Assembly: GCA_029948255.1 (NCBI GenBank)
Contig: JALIZF010001795.1
Location: 496,001 to 560,000, forward strand
Direction: 5' to 3'
Source of the DNA: Telmatactis stephensoni
Taxonomy: Eukaryota > Cnidaria > Anthozoa > Actiniaria > Isophelliidae
DNA: 64,000 bases
Below the pieces are notes generated by a model. It did not search any database. It saw only the letters and a program-made list of their open reading frames with translations, and had not been told where the DNA came from. Shown here piece by piece: positions 11,905 to 24,286 of the stretch (within the stretch, counting starts at the first letter, position 1; every line of letters starts with the position of its first letter). The position numbers and the translations under genes were made by a program.

Positions 11905-14093
11905 TGGCTTTAGCAAGATACCAGGGTTATTTAAAACAGAAATTTTACTCCATATTGCGCACGCAAGTCAAATAACGGTACGTATTTGATATTTACGTGC
12001 GCAGTCCCTCCGGCAATCAAATTTTAATGTTTCGCGTCAATGGCGCAAAATAGCCTGAAGCGCCAAGTATATCGCGCAGACATTAATTAGAACTGAGTAT
12101 ATGCAAAAAATATATCCAACTCAACAGCAAGCTTGGTTTGTATCCCAATGTAGACCACTATGGCTAGAGTATAGTGAACGTAACGCAACTACGCATTGTC
12201 AAGTATCTGGCCTACTGATGGATCGACATTATCATTATGGATCCAAACATTGAAAGGGCTATCACTTGTGATCAATCTATGGAAAACTTACAAGACCAAC
12301 AACAGACAATGACAATGGAGAGGGACACGCATCTGTCTCTCGTGAAATCATAAGGTGTTTGCCTACAGCTTTTTGACTGCCACACTAAAATGTTTGCGTT
12401 AAGCCCTGGCCAAACTAGCTATCTAATGACCATTCTCCACTCATCGCAGAAAGTGCTTGCAGTGATTATTTTTACTCGCAGCGAAATTTTGAACAATAGA
12501 TTTTATTTCGAACGGGTAATCGTTAGCTCGCTGCGAATGCTTTCAGCGAAGACTTGAGAAATGACCTTAACTTTGTTGGATGAAGCCATCTAGCTTTGTT
12601 GAATCTAACAATGTTGGCCTGTTTGTCATACCATTGGATCATGTTCGTCCAACATGTAAGTGTTGGAGGACGTTTTGTTTTGGATCAAACTTTCTACTTC
12701 AACAAAAACGCTGCATTTTCATCCAAGCAGAAAACGATATTTCAAGTTGATTACCAGTCCTCACGCGGTCAGAAAAGTAAATCCAGATCGCTTCATCCAA
12801 CAATGTTAGAGCTATGTTAAACAGGATGGCAATCGTCAGACAATCGTTTACCTTGCAAACCACAATTTTCCTCCGACTCCTTTAATTTCAAAATTTGAAT
12901 TTTTTTGCAAAAACCCGAGACTTTGCGACTCGAGAAACTCAATTCGAAGCGCAAAATTTGCAAACTCTTACTTTTCCTGGTACAAGAGTTTATATGAGAA
13001 ACCTTTTGAATTGTTATTATATCTTGATTCCCAGCTAAAACTGTTTAAAAATATTTTCACAGAAATTGCTTTTTCATATACTTTGCTGTCAAAGTTTTTT
13101 TAGCTGAGTGTGATGAATTAAATTCATCATTCCATTCAATGTAATGATAATAATAATGTCATATCAATCATAATAATAACGCACGATAAGTTATTGAAGT
13201 CATTTTCATCACAAACTGTGCTTGAAATTTGAATTTGAAATTTTTAATTTGCAATAATAGAATCTTCGACTTTAAGGGGTGAGCTAGAACTTGTTTGACT
13301 GTAACGCGTATAAATAAACACTTAATTATTAAATCTAATCTAAAGCTAATTAAAGCTACACGAAATGGAAAGAAGTACAAAGACATATGATCGAACGAGG
13401 AACCTTCTCGCTCAGGACGTCATGCACCAACCAATCTGTAAAGCAGCGGGTCTTTTTGGGGATTCGAGATTTGGGATTCCTGTGGAAAAACGCGCGAAAC
13501 TCCTGCACGTAAAACTTAACATATAGATGACGCATAGGCTCGATTTCCAGCCACGAAGTGTTTATGCAAAGCTACGTCAACTCAAAAGTCCAGATTTTGA
13601 CGGTTTGATACTATCAAGGGCCATTGACGCTTTCCTTTATCAAAAGGCGGTTTTCGTGACGAGAGTTCTGGGACACGCCAGGCGGATCCGGGTCTAGATC
13701 TACTCAAGTCTGATTTATACGACAGGTTTCTATGGCACGGCCCACCCCAACATCTTGGGACTGATTATTTTGAGTACGTCATCTCTATCGATACAGTCCA
13801 ATACATAAATTTTGTGTTAAAATGATGCCAAAAATCATGGGCCTGCATGGGGGTGCTACGTCATAAAAAAGTCTTGTAAATCGGGCCTTTAGGCACGGGT
13901 CCCCAGTTTTAAGGGTTGGCTAAATGCTTCGAATAAAATGACCTTTTAATGATGAGCGAAATGGCCTAATCTTAAACCAAATTGTTTATTTGTGCATGTA
14001 ACGCAAGTGCATACTAGTTCTGGTTTCTTTTGTGCCCCACGACCTGACCGCTATAGCGGAACAAAATATGATTCGCTCAATAAAGCGTGACCG
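11905..14093. other. Intergenic region, genes 1 to 2
   Basis: No gene, relic exon or clear mobile element was recognised. It is AT-rich with short repeats. The gene 2 promoter should lie in its last few hundred bases. Confidence 0.5.
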
Positions 14094-14100
14094 TATAAAG
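14094..14100 (+). promoter_or_regulatory. Possible TATA box, gene 2
   Basis: TATAAAG lies 108 bases upstream of the gene 2 start codon, following cgtgaccg. Position is plausible, but there is no transcript evidence. Confidence 0.3.
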
Positions 14101-14207
14101 AGTCACTGCTGTTACTGTGTCCTTGTAGCGTCCATTTTGAATTAACTCAAACCAACTCAAAGAACAGTACAGGAAATCACTATTTTCTAATATTTTTTTG
14201 TTCTAAC

Positions 14208-14380
14208 ATGGCTTATAATACTGCAATGCCGTCTGGATACGATTATGAGTTCGTTCAGGAGGTGCCTGATGACTACATTTGTATTATATGCCATCTTGTA
14301 ATGAAAAAACCTGTACAGACAATATGTGGACACCGTTTCTGTAGACGTTGCTTGGAAGCTATGAGCAAGACGGTCAAGAG
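14208..14380 (+). CDS. Gene 2 exon 1: RING N-terminal half
   Basis: Encodes [15 protein letters not shown] and the first six zinc ligands of the RING. It ends in phase 2 at TCAAGAG/GTAAGG. The donor sits inside the target duplication of an inverted-repeat element that starts at 14385, so the current donor sequence is partly transposon. One residue in the loop differs from the paralogues (TICGH against TKCGH) without touching a ligand. Confidence 0.85.
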
Positions 14381-17300
14381 GTAAGGGGCCGTTTACATGA
14401 TTCCTGAACGAGTTACGTTTCATTCCGGAACGAGTTCATCCCGGTTGGCATATATTTCTTTGTATGTGTTTACACGATATCAGAGTAAAATTTTATTCCT
14501 GAACGAGTTATTCCGGAATGAGTTCATTCGGGTTTTCATTCGGGTTCTGGAACGACATTTCGTACCTGTATCATGTAAACGTGGCAGTACGATACCATAT
14601 CCGTATGAAACCTCTTAGGAACGAGGGAAGCACGAGAAAAAGCCAGACTAAAGGAAAAACTTGCTTTTATAGGCTAGATTTTCTTGCATGTAATCGTGGT
14701 ATATGAAACTGAATTTCATACTGAAACGAAACTCATTCTGGTATCATGTAAACAGCCCCTAATTAAGATAAATCGTTTAATTTTGTGTGTCGATTAACTA
14801 GTATTTGTTTAGTTGACAAAACCGAATTTAAGTCACTGAAATCTTCCAGCATCAAAACGTCCGATTTCTGAGATTTGCACAGAGTAATGACGGAATGAGT
14901 TCGAGAAGTATTGGTTGAAATATCGTGCAAACAGACGCCATTTTGAGACGGGACATGCTTACAATTCAAAACAAGAGGGTTGTCCAACATATCCATTCAA
15001 TACGAATGGTGAGTGGTGGTGTCTAATGGTGAATTACCACAGGGATCCCAATATACGGTGCAATTGATAAGTGAACAACTACTATATTAGGATATTACCT
15101 TAGATTAATATAAGTTGATCACTTTGGAAAAAATTGTGTTTTAAATTTTTAAAAGGGGGGGGGGGGGGTATATCCAATGGTACCAATAGTACCATTGGTA
15201 CCAATGGTAACTGTATAAGAGATATTTTTTACTGAGGTGAATAACTTTTTAAAGTGGGTTTCCTGTGTAATGAATACTACATAAACTAACAACCCAAGGA
15301 GTCAACTATGTTGACCATTGGTACGAATGGTACGAATGGTAAAGGGCAATTACAATTGGAACGAATGGTGTTGAATGGTGAAATGGGTTTCCTGTGTAAT
15401 GGATATTACATAAGCTAACAGCCCAAGGGAGTCAAACCACGTTCACCATTGGTACGAATGGTGTTGAATGGTGAAATGGGTTTCCTGTGTATTGGATATT
15501 ACATAAGCTAACAGCCCAAGGGAGTCAACTATGTTGACCATTGGTACGAATGGTACGAATGGTAAAGGGCAATTACAATTGGAACGAATGGTGTTGAATG
15601 GTGAAATGGGTTTCCTGTGTAATGGATATTACATAAGGTAACAGCCCAAGGGAGTCAAACCACGTTCACCATTGGTACGAATGGTGTTGAATGGTGAAAT
15701 GGGCTTCCTGTGTAATGGATATTACATAAGCTAACAGCCCAATGGGGTCAAACCATGTTCACCATTGGTACGAATGGTGTTGAATGGTGAAATGGGTTTC
15801 CTGTGTAATGGATATTACATAAGCTAACAGCCCAAGAGTGTCAGACCATGTTCACCATTGGTACGAATGGTGTTGAATGGTGAAATGGGTTTCCTGTGTA
15901 ACGGATATTACATAAGGTAACAGCCCAAGGGGGTCAAACCATGTTCACCATTGGTACAAATGGTACGAATGGTAAAGGGCAATTACAATTGGAACGAATG
16001 GTGTTGAATGGTGAAATGGGTTTCCTGTGTAATGGATATTACATAAGCTAACAGCCCAAGGGAGTCAGACCATGTTCACCATTGGTACGAATGGTACGAA
16101 TGGTAAAGGGCAATTACAATTGGTACGAATGGTGTTGAATGGTGAAATGGGTTTCTTGTGTAATGGATATTACATAAGCTAACAGCCCAAGGGAGTCAGA
16201 CCACGTTCACCATTGGTACGAATGGTACGAATGGTAAAGGGCAATTACAATTGGAACGAATGGTGTTGAATGGTGAAATGGGTTTCCTGTGTAATGGATA
16301 TTACATAAGGTAACAGCCCAAGGGAGTCAAACCACGTTCACCATTGGTACGAATGGTGTTGAATGGTGAAATGGGTTTCCTGTGTAATGGATATTACATA
16401 AGCTAACAGCCCAAGAGGGTCAGACCATGTTCACCATTGGTACGAATGGTGTTGAATGGTGAAATGGGTTTCCTGTGTAACGGATATTACATAAGGTAAC
16501 AGCCCAAGGGGGTCAAACCATGTTCACCATTGGTACAAATGGTACGAATGGTAAAGGGCAATTACAATTGGAACGAATGGTGTTGAATGGTGAAATGGGT
16601 TTCCTGTGTAATGGATATTACATAAGCTAACAGCCCAAGGGAGTCAGACCATGTTCACCATTGGTACGAATGGTACGAATGGTAAAGGGCAATTACAATT
16701 GGAACGAATGGTGTTGAATGGTGAAATGGTTTTCCTGTGTAATGGATATTACATAAGCTAACAGCCCAAGGAAGTCAGACCATGTTCACCATTGGTACGA
16801 ATGGTGTTGAATGGTGAAATGGGTTTCCTGTGTAATGGATATTACATAAGCTAACAGCCCAAGGGGGTCAAACCATGTTCACCATTGGTACGAATGGTGT
16901 TGAATGGTGAAATGGGTTTCCTGTGTAATGGATATCACATAAGCTAACAGCCTAAGGGAGTCAGACCATGTTCACCATTGGTACGAATGGTGTTGAATGG
17001 TGAAATGGGTTTCCTGTGTAATGGATATTACATAAGGTAACAGCCCAAGAGAATCAGATCATGCTCACCATTGGTACAAGATACCACTCACTGAATACTG
17101 GTTGTGTAGTTGTCTTTTGTAAATAATTTGTATGCAGTTCACTATACACAATTCACTAGAATAGAAGTTACCTTGTATGGGCACAGGGTTTCAAGGACAA
17201 AACAAAAACTTATCACAGAATCACTATAATATAAAAATTTAGTACTACCTAATAGCGGAGCTCCCGTTTAAATAAATATTTTTAAATACTTTGTTTTTGA

Positions 17301-20300
17301 CGTTTTTGATTCAAATGAATTGGGCTTCCTGTGGTAATAATCAAACAAAGATTGCATTTTTTTTAAAAGTTGAAATAAAGATTATAGATCAAGTTTTTTA
17401 GCATTTGCTTTAGGGTTTGAAAAAACTCTTGCCCTTCAGTCTCCTGAGAATTATAAGCTTTTAAGCTCAGTCACCTATATTACAGTGATATTTATTCAGA
17501 TTCAGTCAGATTTTATAATTGGCTTTGTAGTAGTGGTTCATAATTCTCAGAACTAATAGAATGCAAAAATCCCTCCAACTGATTTGATTCACATAAATAC
17601 TGAACCATTTCAACATCCTTCAATTAAACTGGATATTGCAGAACATTATATTTTGATTTTTTGTCCTGATAATATTGTACTGTCATCTTGTTAATTTGGT
17701 ATCATGTAGAAATTAATTAAGAATGACACAGCTGTGTAGTTTGTCTTTACACAAAACAAGAATTCTCTCTTCAAGGTTACACTAATCATGACTTAAGATG
17801 AAGTGGTAAAACAACTCAAAACAACTACTACCTAATAGCAGAGCTCCCATTTCAATTCTGACTAATTTTTTATTTTCTTTATTCAAATGAATTGGGCTTC
17901 CTGTGGTAAAATTGAAAAAGTTGAAATGAAGATTATTTTAAAAAGCATTGGCTTTGGTTTGTATATACTCTAACCCTTTGGTCTCCTGTGAATTGTATGT
18001 TCAAGTTCAAGTTCAAGTTCAAGTTTATTAGATTTGCACCGTTACATTATGATAAATGTATACATAATAACAAAATGAAATATATAATAAAAAAATTAAG
18101 ATGTATACAAATATGAGATATTCCAAAACATATTTATAACCAAAAATTAAGGTACAGGATATCTGGAGTAACTTTCGTTAATCGAGCCAGATACCCTTTT
18201 AGTGTTTAGTATGGGCTTGTAAGCTCAGTGATCTTTTACTTTATAACAGTATATTTTAATATTCCGAGATTCACTGTCACATTTCACAATCTACTTTGTA
18301 GTGATTCATAATTCTCAGAAAAAAAAGCAAAAAATCTCCAACACTTCTTTTAATTGATACAAGTAATTAAACCTTTTCAACATCCTGGATGGGGATATTG
18401 CAGAACAACATATCCTGATTTGTCTGTCTTCAATATTTTGTGACATCTTCGGTTTTTTGTGGTTGTTGTTGTTATCGTTTTGGTTTGGTTTTTAATGTAT
18501 AATAGAATGATGGCACACTAGGTGAATACTTGTCTCTTCCAGATTACACAGATAATACAATTTAAAGTGATTATCAAAACAGCTACTTAACATAAGAAGA
18601 AAACAAGGAATTAAGCATTTTCAATTTGCATTTAATAGGGCTCATACGGCTTACTGAGCAACTTCGTGCTTTAATAATGAAAACAACTCTGTCTCTAGTT
18701 TGCATGCAAAATTTCTTCATTTTTTCCTCTCACTTTTTTCATTAAATTGCAGACCCAAACTGGAGCTGTATTTAAACATTAGCGGGGCTGAAATAAGTTT
18801 AAAATCATTTTTTTTACTAATTTTATTACTAATAAAAGTAGTGCAAAAAGTTCACTTTAAAACAAAATGTCATTGTAATGTACATGCCATGTACTTGAGT
18901 GTTTGTTTAAATTTAATAGTTCAACGTGCATAAATGTTTATTTTTTTAAGTCATCAGTCCCAAATAATAGATAAATGATTAAATATAGGTACAAGAGACT
19001 TTTGAACATCATTTTCTGACCAGGGTCTTTACCTTGAAGTGCTAATTTCTTATTGTCTTTAGAAGCATTCCTTGTCAGTTTCACGCTCAATGCAGACGAT
19101 TCTTGATTTCAGCTTTAGCTAGATTTTTGAGCAGCGTTACTGAAGGCATCTTCACAAAACGAAGAATACACAATCCTAAATGACTCATTCATTATGAGAA
19201 GTTTTTTGAAGCTATGAATCCAACTAAAAAGTCGTCCAACTTTGAAAATGTTCTCTGTGTCCTTCGTGTTGCGAGCGGCAGTTTTTGAAACGACACCGGG
19301 CCCGAAAGAATATTCAAACGTAAGTTTTTTTCGCTTTTATTCAAAATATTTGATCCAAGTTCGTCTTCATAACAAATGAGCTTTTGAAAACGGCCATGAT
19401 TATATCCATTCGAGGATTTAACGAAGCATTCTTAAATTGTTGAATTGTCTAGATTTTCGCGAATTAAGTTATATTGTTTTGATTTTTTTAAGACCGTGAG
19501 TGCCTTCGTTCCTCAACGTTTGGAAACGGCGAATCATTATATATTGTTTTAATTGATTGTTTAATTGATTTCGAAGTTATTCAAAATATTCGATCCAAGT
19601 TCGTCTTCATAACAAATGAGCTTTTGAAAACGGCCATGATTATATCCATTCGAGGATTTAACGAAGCATTCTTAAATTGTTGAATTGTCTAGATTTTCGC
19701 GAATTAAGTTATATTGTTTTGATTTTTTAAGACCGTGTGAGTGCCTTCGTTCCTCAACGTTTGGAAACGGCGAATCATTTAATTTATTGAGTTTTGATTT
19801 CGACTTATTCAAAACATATGGGCTTTTGAAAACGGCGATAATACAAATAACGATTACACATCACAATCTTAATGGCTAAACTTGCCGTCAATATTTCATA
19901 TTTTACCAAAATATACTAATTGGCAGTTTAGAATCACCAATCGCACCATTCGTAACCATTGGTAAGCATCTCGAGCACACCGGAGGTTGTTACCACAGGG
20001 TTCCCAAGTTACTATCTAATCAATAAGATCCAGGTGAACGGAGATTTTAATTTCAACAAATCAGAGCGCGTTCAGCTTTTTTGCGACCGGCCCTCGTCCC
20101 CAGGCTACTTACTTCACGGTCGACGAGTATGTGAATCCGCCATTAAATTATTTTTCATCAAGATATGTGGTGAACAACTGTAAATTTATTCTTCTTCCTG
20201 CGTCTAACGTGTAAGTAATTATTGTACAAATGTTTGTAAGTTATTTAATAAACTTTTCATGTGGCAATGTGTACTGTACTTAATTCGTATTCCGTTCAGT

Positions 20301-23170
20301 TGACAAATATAAAAGTTATTAGCAAATTTATGCAGGTGTAGACTCGCCAAAACCCTCATGTATACTTCCATGTTGAAAAAAAAACCCACATTTTTAAAAC
20401 CATAGCCCTTATTTAGACTGCTGTAAAGCACGATATTCTGTTTGTAACCGATTTCCTTTGGGAGGCTCGCACTATCAACGCGCTCGCCTCGGTCAACTCT
20501 CAAAATCACGTATTTTTTTATTCAGTTGCATTTTAGCCTAAAGTAAAATTCAAGTATTGTCACCAAATAAAAAGGCAAGATTTCGAGTCAAAATAAGTTT
20601 CGTAACAAAGATAATAGCGACGAAATGTGCTTACATACTCGCTTTAGGAGTGGAATATTTTCGCAGAATGATAAGTTCTTAGCTCCTTCAAAATATCGTC
20701 ACGGTATTGCGTGACATAGTTTTGATCGCTGATAAAACGATGGCAAAGAGACAGGAACAGTCAAAAAATCAAGGGAGACTTCTTTCAAACTCTTTTGCTA
20801 AATTATGTGATTAAAAGCTTTCAGAAATATTTTTTCTGAAATTTTCGGTGTTCAGCAAGGGAAAAAAGGACCTGGGAACCAGGGCCGGTCATTTTGTCCA
20901 ATCCTGCTTTGCGCGCCGCGCTCACCGTTCACCTGGATATGGGCGCGATTGATGCCACAGGCATCCCAAACGACCTTATGGAATGATAATGTTGGGATCC
21001 CTGTTTACTGGTTTAGATTTCATGAACAGACGTATATAGGAATAGTGATGGGAGCCCTGTGTAGTATTTCACCAATAGACACCAATAGACACCATTTGTT
21101 ACCATTGTAATGGAATGGGTATGTTGGACATTCTTGCAAAACAAAACAACAAACATACAAACAAACAAAAAATTTTGGTCATTTTACATCAAGCAAGCAA
21201 ATTAGCATTGAGGATTCATTTGCCAACTTTGATCGTCTCAGCAGGTCAACCTATAGACCATTTGTTGTATGTCACTACAAAGCAAATCTGTCATTCACCG
21301 CAACTTTGAGTCAAAAACACGTTTATATTTAATAGACGATGGAAAACGTATTACTTATGCCCACATGTGCTGTTGGGAAAGCATGTGTGCAGAATATATG
21401 GAAGCATGTATCAGAAAAGATAGAGGTTTATGTACGGTCTAGCAAACTCAGATCATATTTTGTTATGCCCTCGCGGAGAAAAGAACTAAAACAACAAATT
21501 CTAATAATATTTCGTTTTAAGAAAATGTTGTCGATTTTTCCTTATGATTTTCTAGGGATATATTAACAAGTCTGCAATTCCGTTGGTTAGGCTATAGTAT
21601 ACGGATGAAATTTGCTCCCAAATCTCTTTTGACTTTTTGATAAGCATAAATATAAACCAAACTTAACACTAGTATGAGTTTGTGTAATTACAGAATTTAC
21701 ATTTTTTCAGAAACTTCCGATAACTTTATCTATTTTCACATATAATATAGCAATCCTGGCAATTCCACACTCGGCTACATCATTTTCACGAATGTTGACC
21801 AAATATATTGTGTACCTTAGAAGATGTATTATTTATTAGCAAGTCGAATTTTGAATATCGTGTTTGTTTTTCGACAGAAAGCGAGTGGTACAATGTCCGA
21901 TGGACAGAAAGAATCTTAAAGTTATAATTGGTCATCTATCACAAGATGTAAGTTGGTCATGCAAACAATGTCTGGGTTCACAGTAAAGATTAGACCTTAT
22001 TTAGGTATTACTTTGTTGTTGTAGTAACAGTACAACTTCAAAGGTTCCAAAGTGCACTTGGAAGTATTGTTCAAACCCTGTCTGAGAATTTACTTATTAA
22101 ATCAAAGCGCAACTTTTTCAAACACTGCAAAATTCACGTGCAGTTGCTACTACGACTTGCACCTTACTTGAAGAACCATTATTAAAGTCAATGTTTTTAA
22201 AACTTAACATAACATAAACAGTACTAATCTATGCCAATTCTATTGTATTCTTTTTTTAATTAGTGCAATTTAGTACTTATATTTAAGGAATATAAAACGC
22301 GCGCGCATGTCTCTGCACTGTGATATAAACACGATGGAAGATGTAGAGCAAGAGAAAAGCAAGCTTAGGAACACGAGGCGAAGCCGAGTGTTTCTCTTGC
22401 TTTTCGAGTGCTCTACATCTTCCAGAGTGTTTATATCACAGTACAGAGACATAAGCGATCGTGTTATACTCCTTTTATAAAATATATTTTCGACGTTTTT
22501 TGAGCGAGCCATGTCTCTGTCCTCTGATATAAACATGGTAGCCAGCCAATCTCAAATATTTTATAATGCAAAATATTGCACGCTTGTTGGTGTTTGCCCT
22601 ATAATAGTATTTGTTTTTATCCAGATATTCCCCGACGTGGCGACAGAACGAAAGATATTAGCATTAACTATAAAGTGTCCAGAACAGACTTGCACTTGGA
22701 CTGGAGAGTTGAGAAATATTCAGGTACTCACTGAAATTTTTAAAATCACGCGAACTCAGACATCCAAATAGTGTGCTGGATTTAATCCCCTGGGTTCCAG
22801 GGTTTGATATCGTCTCGTTCCGACGTTTGTTTGTAAATAAAGCAAACAAAATAATGTGAATAATGGAGCCCATGTTAGTTGGATTTTGTCTTCCCTATGC
22901 AATTCTGATGATCAAAGTGTTGAACATTGATCTTCAAACCCTCCAAATACCTACCAAATTAATGATCAAATATGATTTTCAGATAATATAATCCCATACA
23001 TTGTACATACATAAAACTATATAAAAATTAAAAAAAATAGCAAAATAAATACTATAGTATACTATACATAACAACTGGTTGCATGCACTCTGAGTAGACG
23101 GAGCAAATCATTTAAAGAGAAAAGAAAGAAAGATAAAAAAAGACAGAAAGAAAGAAAAAAAGAAAGAAAC

Positions 23171-23238
<68 letters not shown>

Positions 23239-23241
23239 GAA

Positions 23242-23315
<74 letters not shown>

Positions 23316-24232
23316 GGGAGAGAAAAAACGCTTTAGGCAGCAAAACACCCGTTTTATTTTTTACATGCATCAGTGTTTGACTGATATAAGTTTTGGATTT
23401 TTATCACACTACAGACCCACGAAGCCAAATGTGACTATAAAATTGTGGAATGCGACAACAAAAGCTGCAGCGTTAGAAAACCTCGTCATGAAATGGTTGG
23501 ACATGTACAAGATGAATGTCTGTACAGAACTGTGTCATGTCCTCACTGCAAGAATGCTCACCAGTTCTCTATGTTGGAGGTAAATTAATGTTATTAGTTA
23601 GATTTATTCACTCATTCATTTATTCACTCATTCATTTATTCACTCATTTCATTCATCCATTCATCCATTCATCCATTCATCCATTCATTCATTCATTCAT
23701 TCATTCATTCATTCATTCATTCATTCATTCATTCATTCATTCATCCATCCATCCATTCATCAATTCGTCCGCTCGTTCATCCGTTCATTCGTTCCTTCGT
23801 TTCTTACTTCGTTCCTTTGTTTGTTTGTTTGTTTGTTTCATTCTTTATTGCTGATAAAGTAAAGCATTGTATTATCTGTATTATTAATAACATGCAAGTT
23901 ATCACTTCGAACATTTTGACATTTAATTTTAACCTGCTCGTACCGGATTATGTATTCTCGCTTTGCTTCTTTCCTTTCTTCCTTCTTCGTTTTTTCATCA
24001 ATCTATCCTTCAATCCATCAATTCATTCATTCGTTCGCTCGTTCATTTATTAATTTATATTTTTTCTTTCTTTCTTCCTTCCTTCCTTCCTTCCTTCCTT
24101 CCTTCGTTCCTTCTTTCCTTCCTTTCTTCCTTCCTTTCTTCCTTCAATTCCTTCTTTTTTCTCTCTTCCTTTCTTTCTTTCTCTCTTCCTTTCTTTCTTT
24201 CTCTCTTCCTTTCTTTCTTTCTTTCTTTCTTC

Positions 24233-24286
<54 letters not shown>

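Larger units (their letters stand above)
14971..21138. mobile_element. Composite ~6.2-kb inverted-repeat element in gene 2 intron 1
   Basis: Near the left edge tgtccaacatatccatt and then tggtgtctaatggtga and cagggatccc; near the right edge the same blocks occur in inverse order and strand (about 75 bp, imperfect). Inside are the 93/131-bp minisatellite, a ~575-bp tandem module, a 240-bp direct repeat and a retroposon. No transposase ORF was seen, and a target duplication is not evident. Confidence 0.5.

Noticed and set aside
15171..17080. CRISPR-like array
   Set aside because: The units are contiguous tandem repeats with no unique spacers, in an animal-type intron.
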